From Planctomycetota bacterium (GTDB taxonomy: Bacteria > Planctomycetota > Phycisphaerae > WQYP01), in the NCBI GenBank assembly GCA_021816165.1, contig JAKAYZ010000200.1, forward strand, positions 1 through 5,655: a DNA stretch of 5,655 nucleotides. The letters run 5' to 3'. Position 1 is the stretch's first letter, and every line of letters starts with the position of its first letter. A program made the translations under genes and the position numbers. Below, piece after piece: positions 1-4,895 of the stretch. The notes under the pieces were generated by a model. It saw nothing but the letters and a program-made list of their open reading frames with translations. It was not told the DNA's origin and did no database searches.

Positions 1-316
1 GTCCATCGACCAATTTCGCTCGCATATTCCAGCTTTGGGCCATACGCACCAAGGTGGGATATATCACCGCTTCGCCGTGCGGGTGGTAATTACCCGAGGT
101 GTCGCCCGCGATTTTGGCGCACTTGATGTGCTTGCTGCGGGGCATGAGACGCAGATCGTTCATGGCTACCAGAATGCGCCGCTGTGACGGCTTCAGACCA
201 TCGCGCACATCCGGCAGGGCACGATCCATGATGGTGCTCATCGCATAGGTGAGATAGCTTTCGGAGAGTTCAGTTTCAATTTGTAAATCGGTTATCCGGG
301 CGTCTTGATCGAACAT
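1..316 (-). CDS. gyrA: DNA gyrase subunit A, N-terminal 105 residues (partial, cut by left edge)
   Basis: GyrA is the breakage-reunion subunit of DNA gyrase, the cytoplasmic type II topoisomerase that adds negative supercoils using ATP hydrolysed by GyrB. The visible part is the start of the winged-helix/DNA-binding domain. It contains the family blocks [20 protein letters not shown] (residues 21-40), LKPSQRRIL (41-49), [15 protein letters not shown] (75-89) and VRMAQSW, then LVDG at the window edge. Residue numbers match E. coli GyrA exactly around HPHG, so the quinolone-pocket positions can be read directly: residue 83 is Ala and residue 87 is Pro, instead of the usual Ser/Thr and Asp/Glu. 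The catalytic Tyr (about 122) lies outside the window. The ATG at 316-314 is preceded by AAGGA(AG) at 326-320, about 5 bases away, which fixes the start. ParC is an alternative, but the form of the HPHGE..IYPT block favours the GyrA of planctomycete/chlamydial type. Confidence 0.95.
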   Translation of the reverse strand, partial: MFDQDARITDLQIETELSESYLTYAMSTIMDRALPDVRDGLKPSQRRILVAMNDLRLMPRSKHIKCAKIAGDTSGNYHPHGEAVIYPTLVRMAQSWNMRAKLVDG

Positions 317-319
317 ATT

Positions 320-326
320 CTTCCTT
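320..326 (-). promoter_or_regulatory. Ribosome binding site of gyrA
   Basis: On the minus strand the sequence AAGGAAG (326 down to 320) lies just before the ATG at 316-314. The AAGGA core is 5 bases from the start codon, a good Shine-Dalgarno position, and supports the chosen gyrA start. Confidence 0.7.
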
Positions 327-360
327 GAAGGTCGTAATATCCCAATTTGCGGTGGTGCCC

Positions 361-428
361 CATTTGACCACACTGCCGCAAAGGTACAATTCTACCGCAA
401 ACCGGCTGGCGCGTCCTGCATTTGACCA
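361..428. repeat. 10-bp direct repeat CATTTGACCA flanking the gyrA promoter
   Basis: CATTTGACCA occurs exactly twice on the plus strand in the uppP-gyrA gap, at 361-370 and 419-428, 58 bp apart. On the minus strand (TGGTCAAATG) the distal copy lies just upstream of the candidate -35 and the proximal copy lies about 13-22 bases downstream of the predicted start. That placement would suit a regulator site, but no protein can be named, and two copies in 200 bp could be chance. Confidence 0.4.
389..417 (-). promoter_or_regulatory. Candidate sigma70-type promoter for gyrA
   Basis: Reading the minus strand, a TAGAAT hexamer (394-389; five of six matches to TATAAT) follows AGGACG (417-412; only the GAC core matches TTGACA) with a 17-bp spacer. 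Transcription would start near 382, giving a leader of about 66 bases before the gyrA ATG. The -10 is good and the -35 poor, so this is a modest prediction. It implies that gyrA can be transcribed independently of uppP, which ends about 200 bp upstream. Confidence 0.35.
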
Positions 429-466
429 ACCAATCTTCCGTGACTGAAGGCGAAAATAGCTGAACT

Positions 467-487
467 CGCAGACACCATCAATCTGCG
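467..487 (-). other. Hairpin downstream of uppP (weak terminator candidate)
   Basis: A perfect 6-bp inverted repeat, CGCAGA at 467-472 and TCTGCG at 482-487 with a 9-base loop, lies about 27 bases after the uppP stop codon on the minus strand. It is not followed by a clear U tract (the next minus-strand bases are AGTTCAGCTATTTTC), so an intrinsic terminator is uncertain. It could equally be a 3' stabilising stem. Confidence 0.3.
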
Positions 488-513
488 GATGGCAGCGCGG
501 TGGGATGATAAAT

Positions 514-1434
514 TCAGCGGGCGAGAATTAGTGCGATGGCCCCCAGCGCGATGCAGTAAATGGCAAACGGCCACAACTTGCGGGTTTCAAAGTACTTCAT
601 CAAAAAGGCCGTGCTGAGATACGCTGCCAGACCCGCCACAAGGGCAGCCGGAATGGTAAGCCCCAGAATGGCGTGGGCGCTGTGTTTGAACAGTGCAGGT
701 ACCTTCAACAGGCCTGCCGCCGCAATTACCGGGGTGGCCAGCATGAACGCAAAGCGACAGGCTTCTTCATACGACAACCCGGCGAGAATGCCACCGACAA
801 TAGCCACACCGCTGCGCGATATGCCCGGAAACAGCGCAAACGTCTGGGCGGCACCGACCGCCGCTCCCACCGGAAACGTCAAATCCTCGGTCGCCTTATT
901 TTGCGTCCCGCGCTGGGCGCTCTTTTTCTTCAGCCAATCGCCGGCCAACATCACCAGGCCATTGGCCATCAAAAACACACACACCATCCAGTAATAGTGT
1001 GGATTGTCAAAAAACAGTTTAAATTTCTTTTCAAACACCAAGCCGACAAGCCCCACGACAATAGTCCCAGCCACCAGCAGCCAAGCGAATTTACTCTCCC
1101 GGTCATATACAAACTTTTTATGCTTGATGCTGCCAAGATAGGCTTTGATCACCGTCAGCCACTGCTTCCAGAAGTAGATCAGCAATGCCGCCGCGGTGGC
1201 CAGATGCAGGGCCACTACGAAGGAGAGAAAATCTTTGTTCTGCGAATTGAAGTGCCAATTCAGCAAATGCTTGATGATGATGATGTGCCCCAGGCTGCTG
1301 ATGGGAAACAACTCCGATACACCCTGTAAAAAGCCCAAAGCGATGGCTTGCAGCAAAGTTAGATGATGCACCGCCGAAAGCGTTGTCGCCGATGTGTGTA
1401 AATGTCCCGCCACGGAAGCCGCCTTACCCAGCAT
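514..1434 (-). CDS. uppP: Undecaprenyl-diphosphate phosphatase (UppP/BacA)
   Basis: An integral membrane enzyme that dephosphorylates undecaprenyl diphosphate to undecaprenyl phosphate, recycling the lipid carrier for peptidoglycan and other envelope polymers. Overproduction of the family gives bacitracin resistance. The 306-residue product shows both family signatures: the (E/Q)xxxE box as QGVSE (residues 37-41), continuing into LFPISSLGH with conserved Ser47 and His50, and the PGxSRS box as PGISRSGVA (203-211) with Arg207. Hydrophobic stretches fall at about 27-36, 70-90, 117-134, 147-165, 186-202, 209-220, 229-244, 255-276 and 288-305, consistent with the usual multi-pass fold. Two oddities: the last Thr of the PGxSRSxxT signature is Ala211, and the protein has about 20 more N-terminal residues than typical members (E. 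coli BacA begins near our residue 22). A GTG at Val22 is an alternative start, but the ATG at 1434-1432 has a strong GAGGAG site 6 bases upstream, so I keep the longer form. Stop is TGA at 516-514. Confidence 0.93.
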   Translation of the reverse strand: MLGKAASVAGHLHTSATTLSAVHHLTLLQAIALGFLQGVSELFPISSLGHIIIIKHLLNWHFNSQNKDFLSFVVALHLATAAALLIYFWKQWLTVIKAYLGSIKHKKFVYDRESKFAWLLVAGTIVVGLVGLVFEKKFKLFFDNPHYYWMVCVFLMANGLVMLAGDWLKKKSAQRGTQNKATEDLTFPVGAAVGAAQTFALFPGISRSGVAIVGGILAGLSYEEACRFAFMLATPVIAAAGLLKVPALFKHSAHAILGLTIPAALVAGLAAYLSTAFLMKYFETRKLWPFAIYCIALGAIALILAR

Positions 1435-1440
1435 TCAGTT

Positions 1441-1446
1441 CTCCTC
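1441..1446 (-). promoter_or_regulatory. Strong Shine-Dalgarno site of uppP
   Basis: GAGGAG reads on the minus strand at 1446-1441, six bases (AACTGA) before the ATG at 1434. It decides between this ATG and the internal GTG at Val22, which would give a protein of standard family length. Confidence 0.75.
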
Positions 1447-1453
1447 AATCATG

Positions 1454-1466
1454 GGGCTCTTAGCCC
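1454..1466 (-). other. Small GC hairpin in the uppP leader
   Basis: GGGCT (1454-1458) and AGCCC (1462-1466) form a 5-bp stem with a 3-base loop. It ends 7 bases upstream of the uppP Shine-Dalgarno site in the predicted leader RNA. It could influence ribosome access, but it is short and may be incidental. Confidence 0.3.
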
Positions 1467-1504
1467 TCAATCCACGTCATCTCGGCAAGCCGAAAACTAC
1501 GTGC

Positions 1505-1532
1505 ATCATGCTGATTACCAACTTTTTTTCAA
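1505..1532 (-). promoter_or_regulatory. Candidate sigma70-type promoter for uppP
   Basis: On the minus strand TTGAAA (1532-1527; five of six matches to TTGACA) and CATGAT (1510-1505; four of six to TATAAT) are separated by 16 bp. A run of seven A residues starts within the -35 and extends into the spacer. The start site would be near 1498, with a leader of about 64 bases carrying the hairpin at 1466-1454 and the GAGGAG ribosome site. Confidence 0.4.
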
Positions 1533-1581
1533 CCCCATGAGCCTGTCCGGGTAATAACTGGCGTGGCATTTTTTTCGGGAG

Positions 1582-1609
1582 CCCCGGGGGACGCGGGTGT
1601 CCTCACCCG
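1582..1609. repeat. GC-rich palindromic element (possible dispersed intergenic repeat)
   Basis: The palindrome CCCCGGGG (1582-1589) is followed at once by a perfect stem-loop, CGGGTG (1594-1599), loop TCCT, CACCCG (1604-1609). Flanking GA (1590-1591) and TC (1610-1611) can extend the stem across a 2-base bulge. A T7 run precedes it on the plus strand rather than following it, and no gene reads into it on that strand, so it is not a canonical terminator. It resembles the compact GC hairpins that occur as REP-like dispersed repeats in many genomes. One window cannot show whether it is dispersed. Confidence 0.35.
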
Positions 1610-1624
1610 TCTGCGGCGTTCTCG

Positions 1625-1640
1625 GACTCATCTCAGAGTC
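1625..1640. other. 5-bp inverted repeat GACTC/GAGTC
   Basis: GACTC (1625-1629) and GAGTC (1636-1640) flank a 6-base spacer. It lies 15 bp beyond the hairpin at 1594-1609 and may be part of the same structured element or simply chance. Confidence 0.2.
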
Positions 1641-1773
1641 GCCATCGGCCCGGTGCCTCCCATCCGGGGCATTTTCGACACATCGCAGCTCTGCCACTGC
1701 TTGGACAGGCTCTTTACCGGTTATCTGCCCCAAAACCATTGCGCAGCGCTTCGGCATGGCTGCCTGCCGACAG

Positions 1774-1832
1774 CTTACAAATTCAAACCGCACGTTCTTA
1801 GAATGCCCTTTTGCAGGGGATCAAGCTACAAT
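1774..1832 (+). promoter_or_regulatory. Candidate promoters for the TPR lipoprotein gene
   Basis: Two -10 candidates precede the gene. TAGAAT at 1799-1804 has CTTACA at 1774-1779 as its best -35 (four of six, but a long 19-bp spacer). It is the same hexamer as the gyrA candidate. TACAAT at 1827-1832 is also five of six but lacks a recognisable -35. Leaders would be about 84 or 56 bases. Neither is strong and I cannot choose between them. Confidence 0.25.
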
Positions 1833-1846
1833 TTCTCACTTGGTCC

Positions 1847-1877
1847 ATCGCACATTGCTCACCAGCAAATTTGCGAT
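1847..1877 (+). promoter_or_regulatory. Inverted repeat and 10-bp palindrome ahead of the lipoprotein gene
   Basis: ATCGCA (1847-1852) pairs with TGCGAT (1872-1877). Overlapping its right arm is the perfect 10-bp palindrome GCAAATTTGC (1865-1874), ending 20 bases before the start codon. The palindrome could be an operator half-site pair, and the longer repeat could form a leader hairpin just upstream of the ribosome site at 1885-1889. No regulator can be named. Confidence 0.3.
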
Positions 1878-1884
1878 CCAGCAT

Positions 1885-1889
1885 AAGGA
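1885..1889 (+). promoter_or_regulatory. Ribosome binding site deciding the lipoprotein start
   Basis: AAGGA lies 5 bases (TGACT) before the ATG at 1895-1897. It overlaps the upstream in-frame ATG at 1889-1891, which therefore has no usable spacing, and it rules against the still earlier TTG at 1811. Confidence 0.7.
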
Positions 1890-1894
1890 TGACT

Positions 1895-4825
1895 ATGAAG
1901 CGCTCTGCATGGTTCCTCTTGATGACCGTCGCCTCTATTTCCGGTTGTGCGGCGAATCAATTCCATCCGTCCGCACCCATGCATGTACCAACGGCGTTTT
2001 ACAAGCCAATATTCTATTCGGTGGGGCAGGGGTTGAATGCGCCCACCCTGGCCCATGGCGATGCCCGTCGCCACGTCCGCCTGATGCAGATTCTCGCGGC
2101 GGTGAAAATGCCGATTGTTCCCAGTACCGGAAAAGCCCACGGCAAGCAGCGGGAAAAAGCACTTTCGTTATATGGCCTCGGGCTTAACGCCATGTACCGC
2201 GGTCAGTATGCCGGTGCCCGCTATTTATTATCGCAGAGCCGAAAACTTGATCCCCACGGAATTAAAATTCTCATGGCGCTTGGGCAGGTATCCAGCCGCA
2301 TGGGAGACACTGCCGACGCCGACCGATATTTCAGCTTGGCACTTCGTCTGGACCCGCAAAATCCGCTTCTGCAGGTGCATGCCGCCCAGTTCGCACGTGG
2401 CGACAATGCCGCCGTCCTGCGGCATTTGTTGATTGCCCGCCAATCGCCGCAGCTTAAAGCCGATTCTCCATGGCTGCCGCGCATCGATCTTTTATTGGGT
2501 GCTGCGCTGCAGGCCAATGGCTACTACCGCGCGGCTGAAACTGCCTATCGTCAGGTGGCGACATTGCTGCACACACCCGCTGTGACATATCAATTCAACC
2601 GGCAGGACCGGCGGCTGCTTCATAGCCGGGGTCTTATTGAATTTTTAATTGGTCGCAATGCGCTCCTCGCCGGCCACCCGCAGGATGCCATCATCGCCTT
2701 CACCGTGGCACACAAAAAAGGATTCACCAACCCCGTCATCCTGGGCCAGCTTGCCTTGGCTGAGCAATTTACCGGCCATCCGCACGCCGCCGCCCGCGAT
2801 GCCGTAAGCTATTGCGTTCATACCCATGGAGGCCGTCCTTCCATCACCCTGCTGACCAATTTGGAACTTAATCAGAACGGCTCGGCGGATATTCTCACCG
2901 CGGTACGCTCATACAAGTCGGGTTCCATCGATGCGCACACGGCCCTCGCTGCTGCTGGAAAGGCCGCTTGGAATGTCGGCCATCTCAATGCCGCCCGCCG
3001 TATCTACGCCCAGTTAATAACCCAGCCCGCACCGCATGCCGATCTGGTGCAGCAGTACATCGTGCTCGCCATCAGCACTGGCCACCGCGAACAGGCCATT
3101 AAACTTGTCACCCGACAACTGGCAAAGGGACACATCCTGCCAAGCCTGTCGGGCACCATTGCCGCCGATTTTTCAGGCTCCCATCCAGCGCCATCTGAAG
3201 TGCGTCGGCTGTTACAGGATGTTCAGAGTGGCCGGTTAATCAGCACCGGCCTCAGCGCACAGCACCAGGTGGAACAGTTGGACTGGCAGTATGCTTTGGT
3301 GGATGATGCAGCACTCCTCAGTGGCCACCGCCAATTTGCATTGGCCGTGACCACCCAAACGCTGCATCAGGCCACCCAATTTTGGCCAACACTTAAAGCC
3401 CAGTGTCTTGCCTTGGCTTTGGCTCACCACTTTAAGCAAGCCGACGCCCTGGTACGCACGGCTTTGGCCGAGCGTCTTGGCGGGCCCGCGGCCTCGGTTA
3501 CGCAGGCGCAAGTATTCGCCGCCGCTGATCGCCTTGCCGCCGCCCTGACTGCAGCCGCAAATGGCATCGATCGGCATCCGCATTACCGCGCACTGTGGCG
3601 CGAGGCCGAACATCTGGCCGACCAACAGGAGAATTTTCCGCGTGAAATTGCGCTTCTCCACCGCGAAGAGGAATTGTTTCCGCAAAGCCGTCGGCTGGCC
3701 TTCCGATTGGTTCAGGCAGAGTATGCCTTCGGCGATATACCAGCCTTTCGTCGCCAAGCCCAGAAGTTTTTAGCTCGATTTCCCCTCGGCAAACGCCATC
3801 TGATTGTGGCAGCCATAGTGGATTCTCTCAACCACAATTGGGTGGCTGTGCAGCGAGAAAGCGCAATCGCTCACCGGGCGTATCCCACCAGCAAGCTGGC
3901 CGCCGTTTGGTTCGCCTCGCTTGGCAACAGCATGGGGCATGCCCGCACCAGCGTACACATATTACGAACGGCCCTGCGCTATCATCCCGCCAATGCCCTT
4001 CTGCTGAATCAATACGCCGAACTGTGTGACCAAACCGGTGCCGCCGGTACCGCCTATCTTTATGCCCGTCAAATTGCGGCTCGCTATCCTCAATCTGCCA
4101 GTATTCGTGAGGCGTACCTTGAGGTGCTGCTGCACAATCACCTTTGGATGCAGGCCCATCAACTGGTGGCACGCTGGCTAAGTACAAGCCCCCACAGCCT
4201 CCATGCACTTCAGGCCCTCTGGCGGATTGACTTCAGGTCTCGCCACTATGCGGCTGCATTGACTGTGGCGCGGCAGCTTGTCGATCGCCCCATCCCCCGT
4301 TTTGAAGACCTTTCCCGCCTGGCCAATTCCTACTGGCAGTTGCATCGGCGATCCGCGGCTTTAGCGGTCTATCGTCGTATTCTGGCCATCGCCCCACAGA
4401 ACGCGTATGCGAACAATAATCTGGGTTTTGAAATGGTTCAGCAGAAGATACATTTGCGGCAGGCCCTGGCGCATATTGCATTGGCGGTTCATAATTATCC
4501 GAATACCGCCCAATATCTGGATAGTTATGGCTGGGGCCTCTATAAGCTCGGCTTTGCGGCCCGCGCGATTCCATACCTCCAGCGAGCCGCGGTGTTGGCC
4601 GGGTTTCGTCATCCCACGGTTTACCGTCATCTGGGCAATGCATTGGCCAAGATCGGCGACTGGCACGGCGCTCTGCTCGTGTGGCAGGCTGGGGTGAAAG
4701 CCATCTACGCCCGTCCGCCGCTCACCAAGCGTCAAAGGCGGCTGCTGAAGCGATTGGAGCATCGGATTAAATCGGAAAAAATTCGTGAATCCTTGCGCCA
4801 TCTCAAAAATGCGCAGGCTATGTAG
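1895..4825 (+). CDS. Large TPR-repeat lipoprotein, function unknown
   Basis: The 976-residue product has a lipoprotein signal peptide: Lys2-Arg3, a hydrophobic core from about residue 5 to 15, then the lipobox ISGC with Cys18 as the acylation site. The next residue is Ala, not Asp, which under the enterobacterial +2 rule favours the outer membrane. After a linker (19-85) come TPR-like helical hairpins. The clearest are about 87-120 and 121-154 (ending KLDP and RLDP), 806-834 (ending AIAP), 835-869 (NNLGFEM), 870-903 (YLDSYGWGLYKLG) and 906-938 (HLGNALAKIGDW). The middle (about 195-800) is more divergent, with further likely repeats near 243-276 and 685-700. The tail (944-976) is strongly basic. 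The C-terminal block resembles that of large bacterial TPR lipoproteins that act as envelope scaffolds, such as the Pseudomonas CtpA partner LbcA; this similarity is from memory and the role is inferred. The earlier in-frame TTG at 1811 would bury the signal peptide. The protein is rich in Ala, His and Gln. Confidence 0.9.
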   Translation: MKRSAWFLLMTVASISGCAANQFHPSAPMHVPTAFYKPIFYSVGQGLNAPTLAHGDARRHVRLMQILAAVKMPIVPSTGKAHGKQREKALSLYGLGLNAMYRGQYAGARYLLSQSRKLDPHGIKILMALGQVSSRMGDTADADRYFSLALRLDPQNPLLQVHAAQFARGDNAAVLRHLLIARQSPQLKADSPWLPRIDLLLGAALQANGYYRAAETAYRQVATLLHTPAVTYQFNRQDRRLLHSRGLIEFLIGRNALLAGHPQDAIIAFTVAHKKGFTNPVILGQLALAEQFTGHPHAAARDAVSYCVHTHGGRPSITLLTNLELNQNGSADILTAVRSYKSGSIDAHTALAAAGKAAWNVGHLNAARRIYAQLITQPAPHADLVQQYIVLAISTGHREQAIKLVTRQLAKGHILPSLSGTIAADFSGSHPAPSEVRRLLQDVQSGRLISTGLSAQHQVEQLDWQYALVDDAALLSGHRQFALAVTTQTLHQATQFWPTLKAQCLALALAHHFKQADALVRTALAERLGGPAASVTQAQVFAAADRLAAALTAAANGIDRHPHYRALWREAEHLADQQENFPREIALLHREEELFPQSRRLAFRLVQAEYAFGDIPAFRRQAQKFLARFPLGKRHLIVAAIVDSLNHNWVAVQRESAIAHRAYPTSKLAAVWFASLGNSMGHARTSVHILRTALRYHPANALLLNQYAELCDQTGAAGTAYLYARQIAARYPQSASIREAYLEVLLHNHLWMQAHQLVARWLSTSPHSLHALQALWRIDFRSRHYAAALTVARQLVDRPIPRFEDLSRLANSYWQLHRRSAALAVYRRILAIAPQNAYANNNLGFEMVQQKIHLRQALAHIALAVHNYPNTAQYLDSYGWGLYKLGFAARAIPYLQRAAVLAGFRHPTVYRHLGNALAKIGDWHGALLVWQAGVKAIYARPPLTKRQRRLLKRLEHRIKSEKIRESLRHLKNAQAM

Positions 4826-4846
4826 GGGCGGCTTTTCCCCGCCGCC
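4825..4846 (+). other. GC hairpin right after the lipoprotein stop (terminator or REP-like)
   Basis: GGCGGC (4827-4832) pairs perfectly with GCCGCC (4841-4846) around the 8-base loop TTTTCCCC. An alternative fold pairs GGGG (4825-4828) with CCCC (4837-4840). A second GCCGCC at 4864-4869, followed by TTT, could also pair with the first arm. There is no proper U tract after the main stem, so termination is possible but not convincing. Confidence 0.35.
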
Positions 4847-4883
4847 GGACCGGTGCCCAGGCTGCCGCCTTTGATATATGCCG

Positions 4884-4889
4884 TATAAT
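4884..4889 (+). promoter_or_regulatory. Perfect -10 box (TATAAT) of radA, implying a leaderless transcript
   Basis: TATAAT at 4884-4889 is separated from the radA ATG (4896-4898) by exactly six bases, CCCTGC. With the usual hexamer position of -12 to -7, the start site falls on the A of the ATG. The best -35 is CTGCCG (4862-4867, 16-bp spacer, three of six matches), so promoter strength would rest mainly on the -10. There is no Shine-Dalgarno sequence in the six bases. Confidence 0.6.
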
Positions 4890-4895
4890 CCCTGC

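Larger units (their letters stand above)
1435..1894. other. Divergent intergenic control region (460 bp), no convincing gene
   Basis: This stretch separates uppP (minus) from the TPR lipoprotein gene (plus). Open frames occur on both strands, but their translations are rich in Cys, Arg, His and Pro, show no recognisable family, lack a ribosome site and overlap each other, so I do not call a gene. The stretch holds the uppP promoter and ribosome site, two T7 runs (1523-1529 and 1569-1575), the 8-bp palindrome CCCCGGGG (1582-1589), the hairpins at 1594-1609 and 1625-1640, two candidate plus-strand -10 boxes (1799-1804, 1827-1832) and an inverted repeat just before the lipoprotein start. Most of 1640-1795 holds nothing I can interpret. 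It might be decayed sequence. Confidence 0.6.

Noticed and set aside
560..994. 144-codon plus-strand frame overlapping uppP
   Set aside because: It is antisense to uppP and overlaps the frame at 673-1329. There is no recognisable domain or start signal.
673..1329. 218-codon open frame on the plus strand opposite uppP
   Set aside because: It is antisense to a clear UppP gene, its translation is rich in His, Gln and Arg with no family pattern, and it has no ribosome site. It is a by-product of uppP codon usage.
317..1434. uppP and gyrA as a tight operon
   Set aside because: The genes share a strand, but a gap of about 200 bp with its own -10 candidate and a possible stem after uppP argues for separate gyrA transcription, though read-through cannot be excluded.
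1569..1609. Intrinsic terminator using the T7 run and the GC hairpin
   Set aside because: On the plus strand the T run comes before the stem. On the minus strand it is an A run, and no gene ends there, so the geometry does not fit a terminator in either direction.
1515..1793. 92-codon minus-strand frame in the divergent gap
   Set aside because: It overlaps the uppP promoter and the GC hairpins. Its translation looks like random GC-rich sequence, and there is no similarity I recognise and no convincing ribosome site.
1811..1894. Upstream extension of the lipoprotein to the TTG at 1811
   Set aside because: It would put 28 residues before the signal peptide, uses a rare start codon and has no ribosome site. 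The ATG at 1895 has AAGGA at ideal spacing.
1597..2187. 196-codon plus-strand frame running into the lipoprotein gene
   Set aside because: It is out of frame with the lipoprotein, which has a clean signal peptide and TPR repeats. Its product is Cys/Pro/Arg-rich with no pattern.
3236..3757. 173-codon minus-strand frame inside the lipoprotein gene
   Set aside because: It is an antisense shadow of a long, continuous TPR coding sequence, with no start signal or family resemblance.
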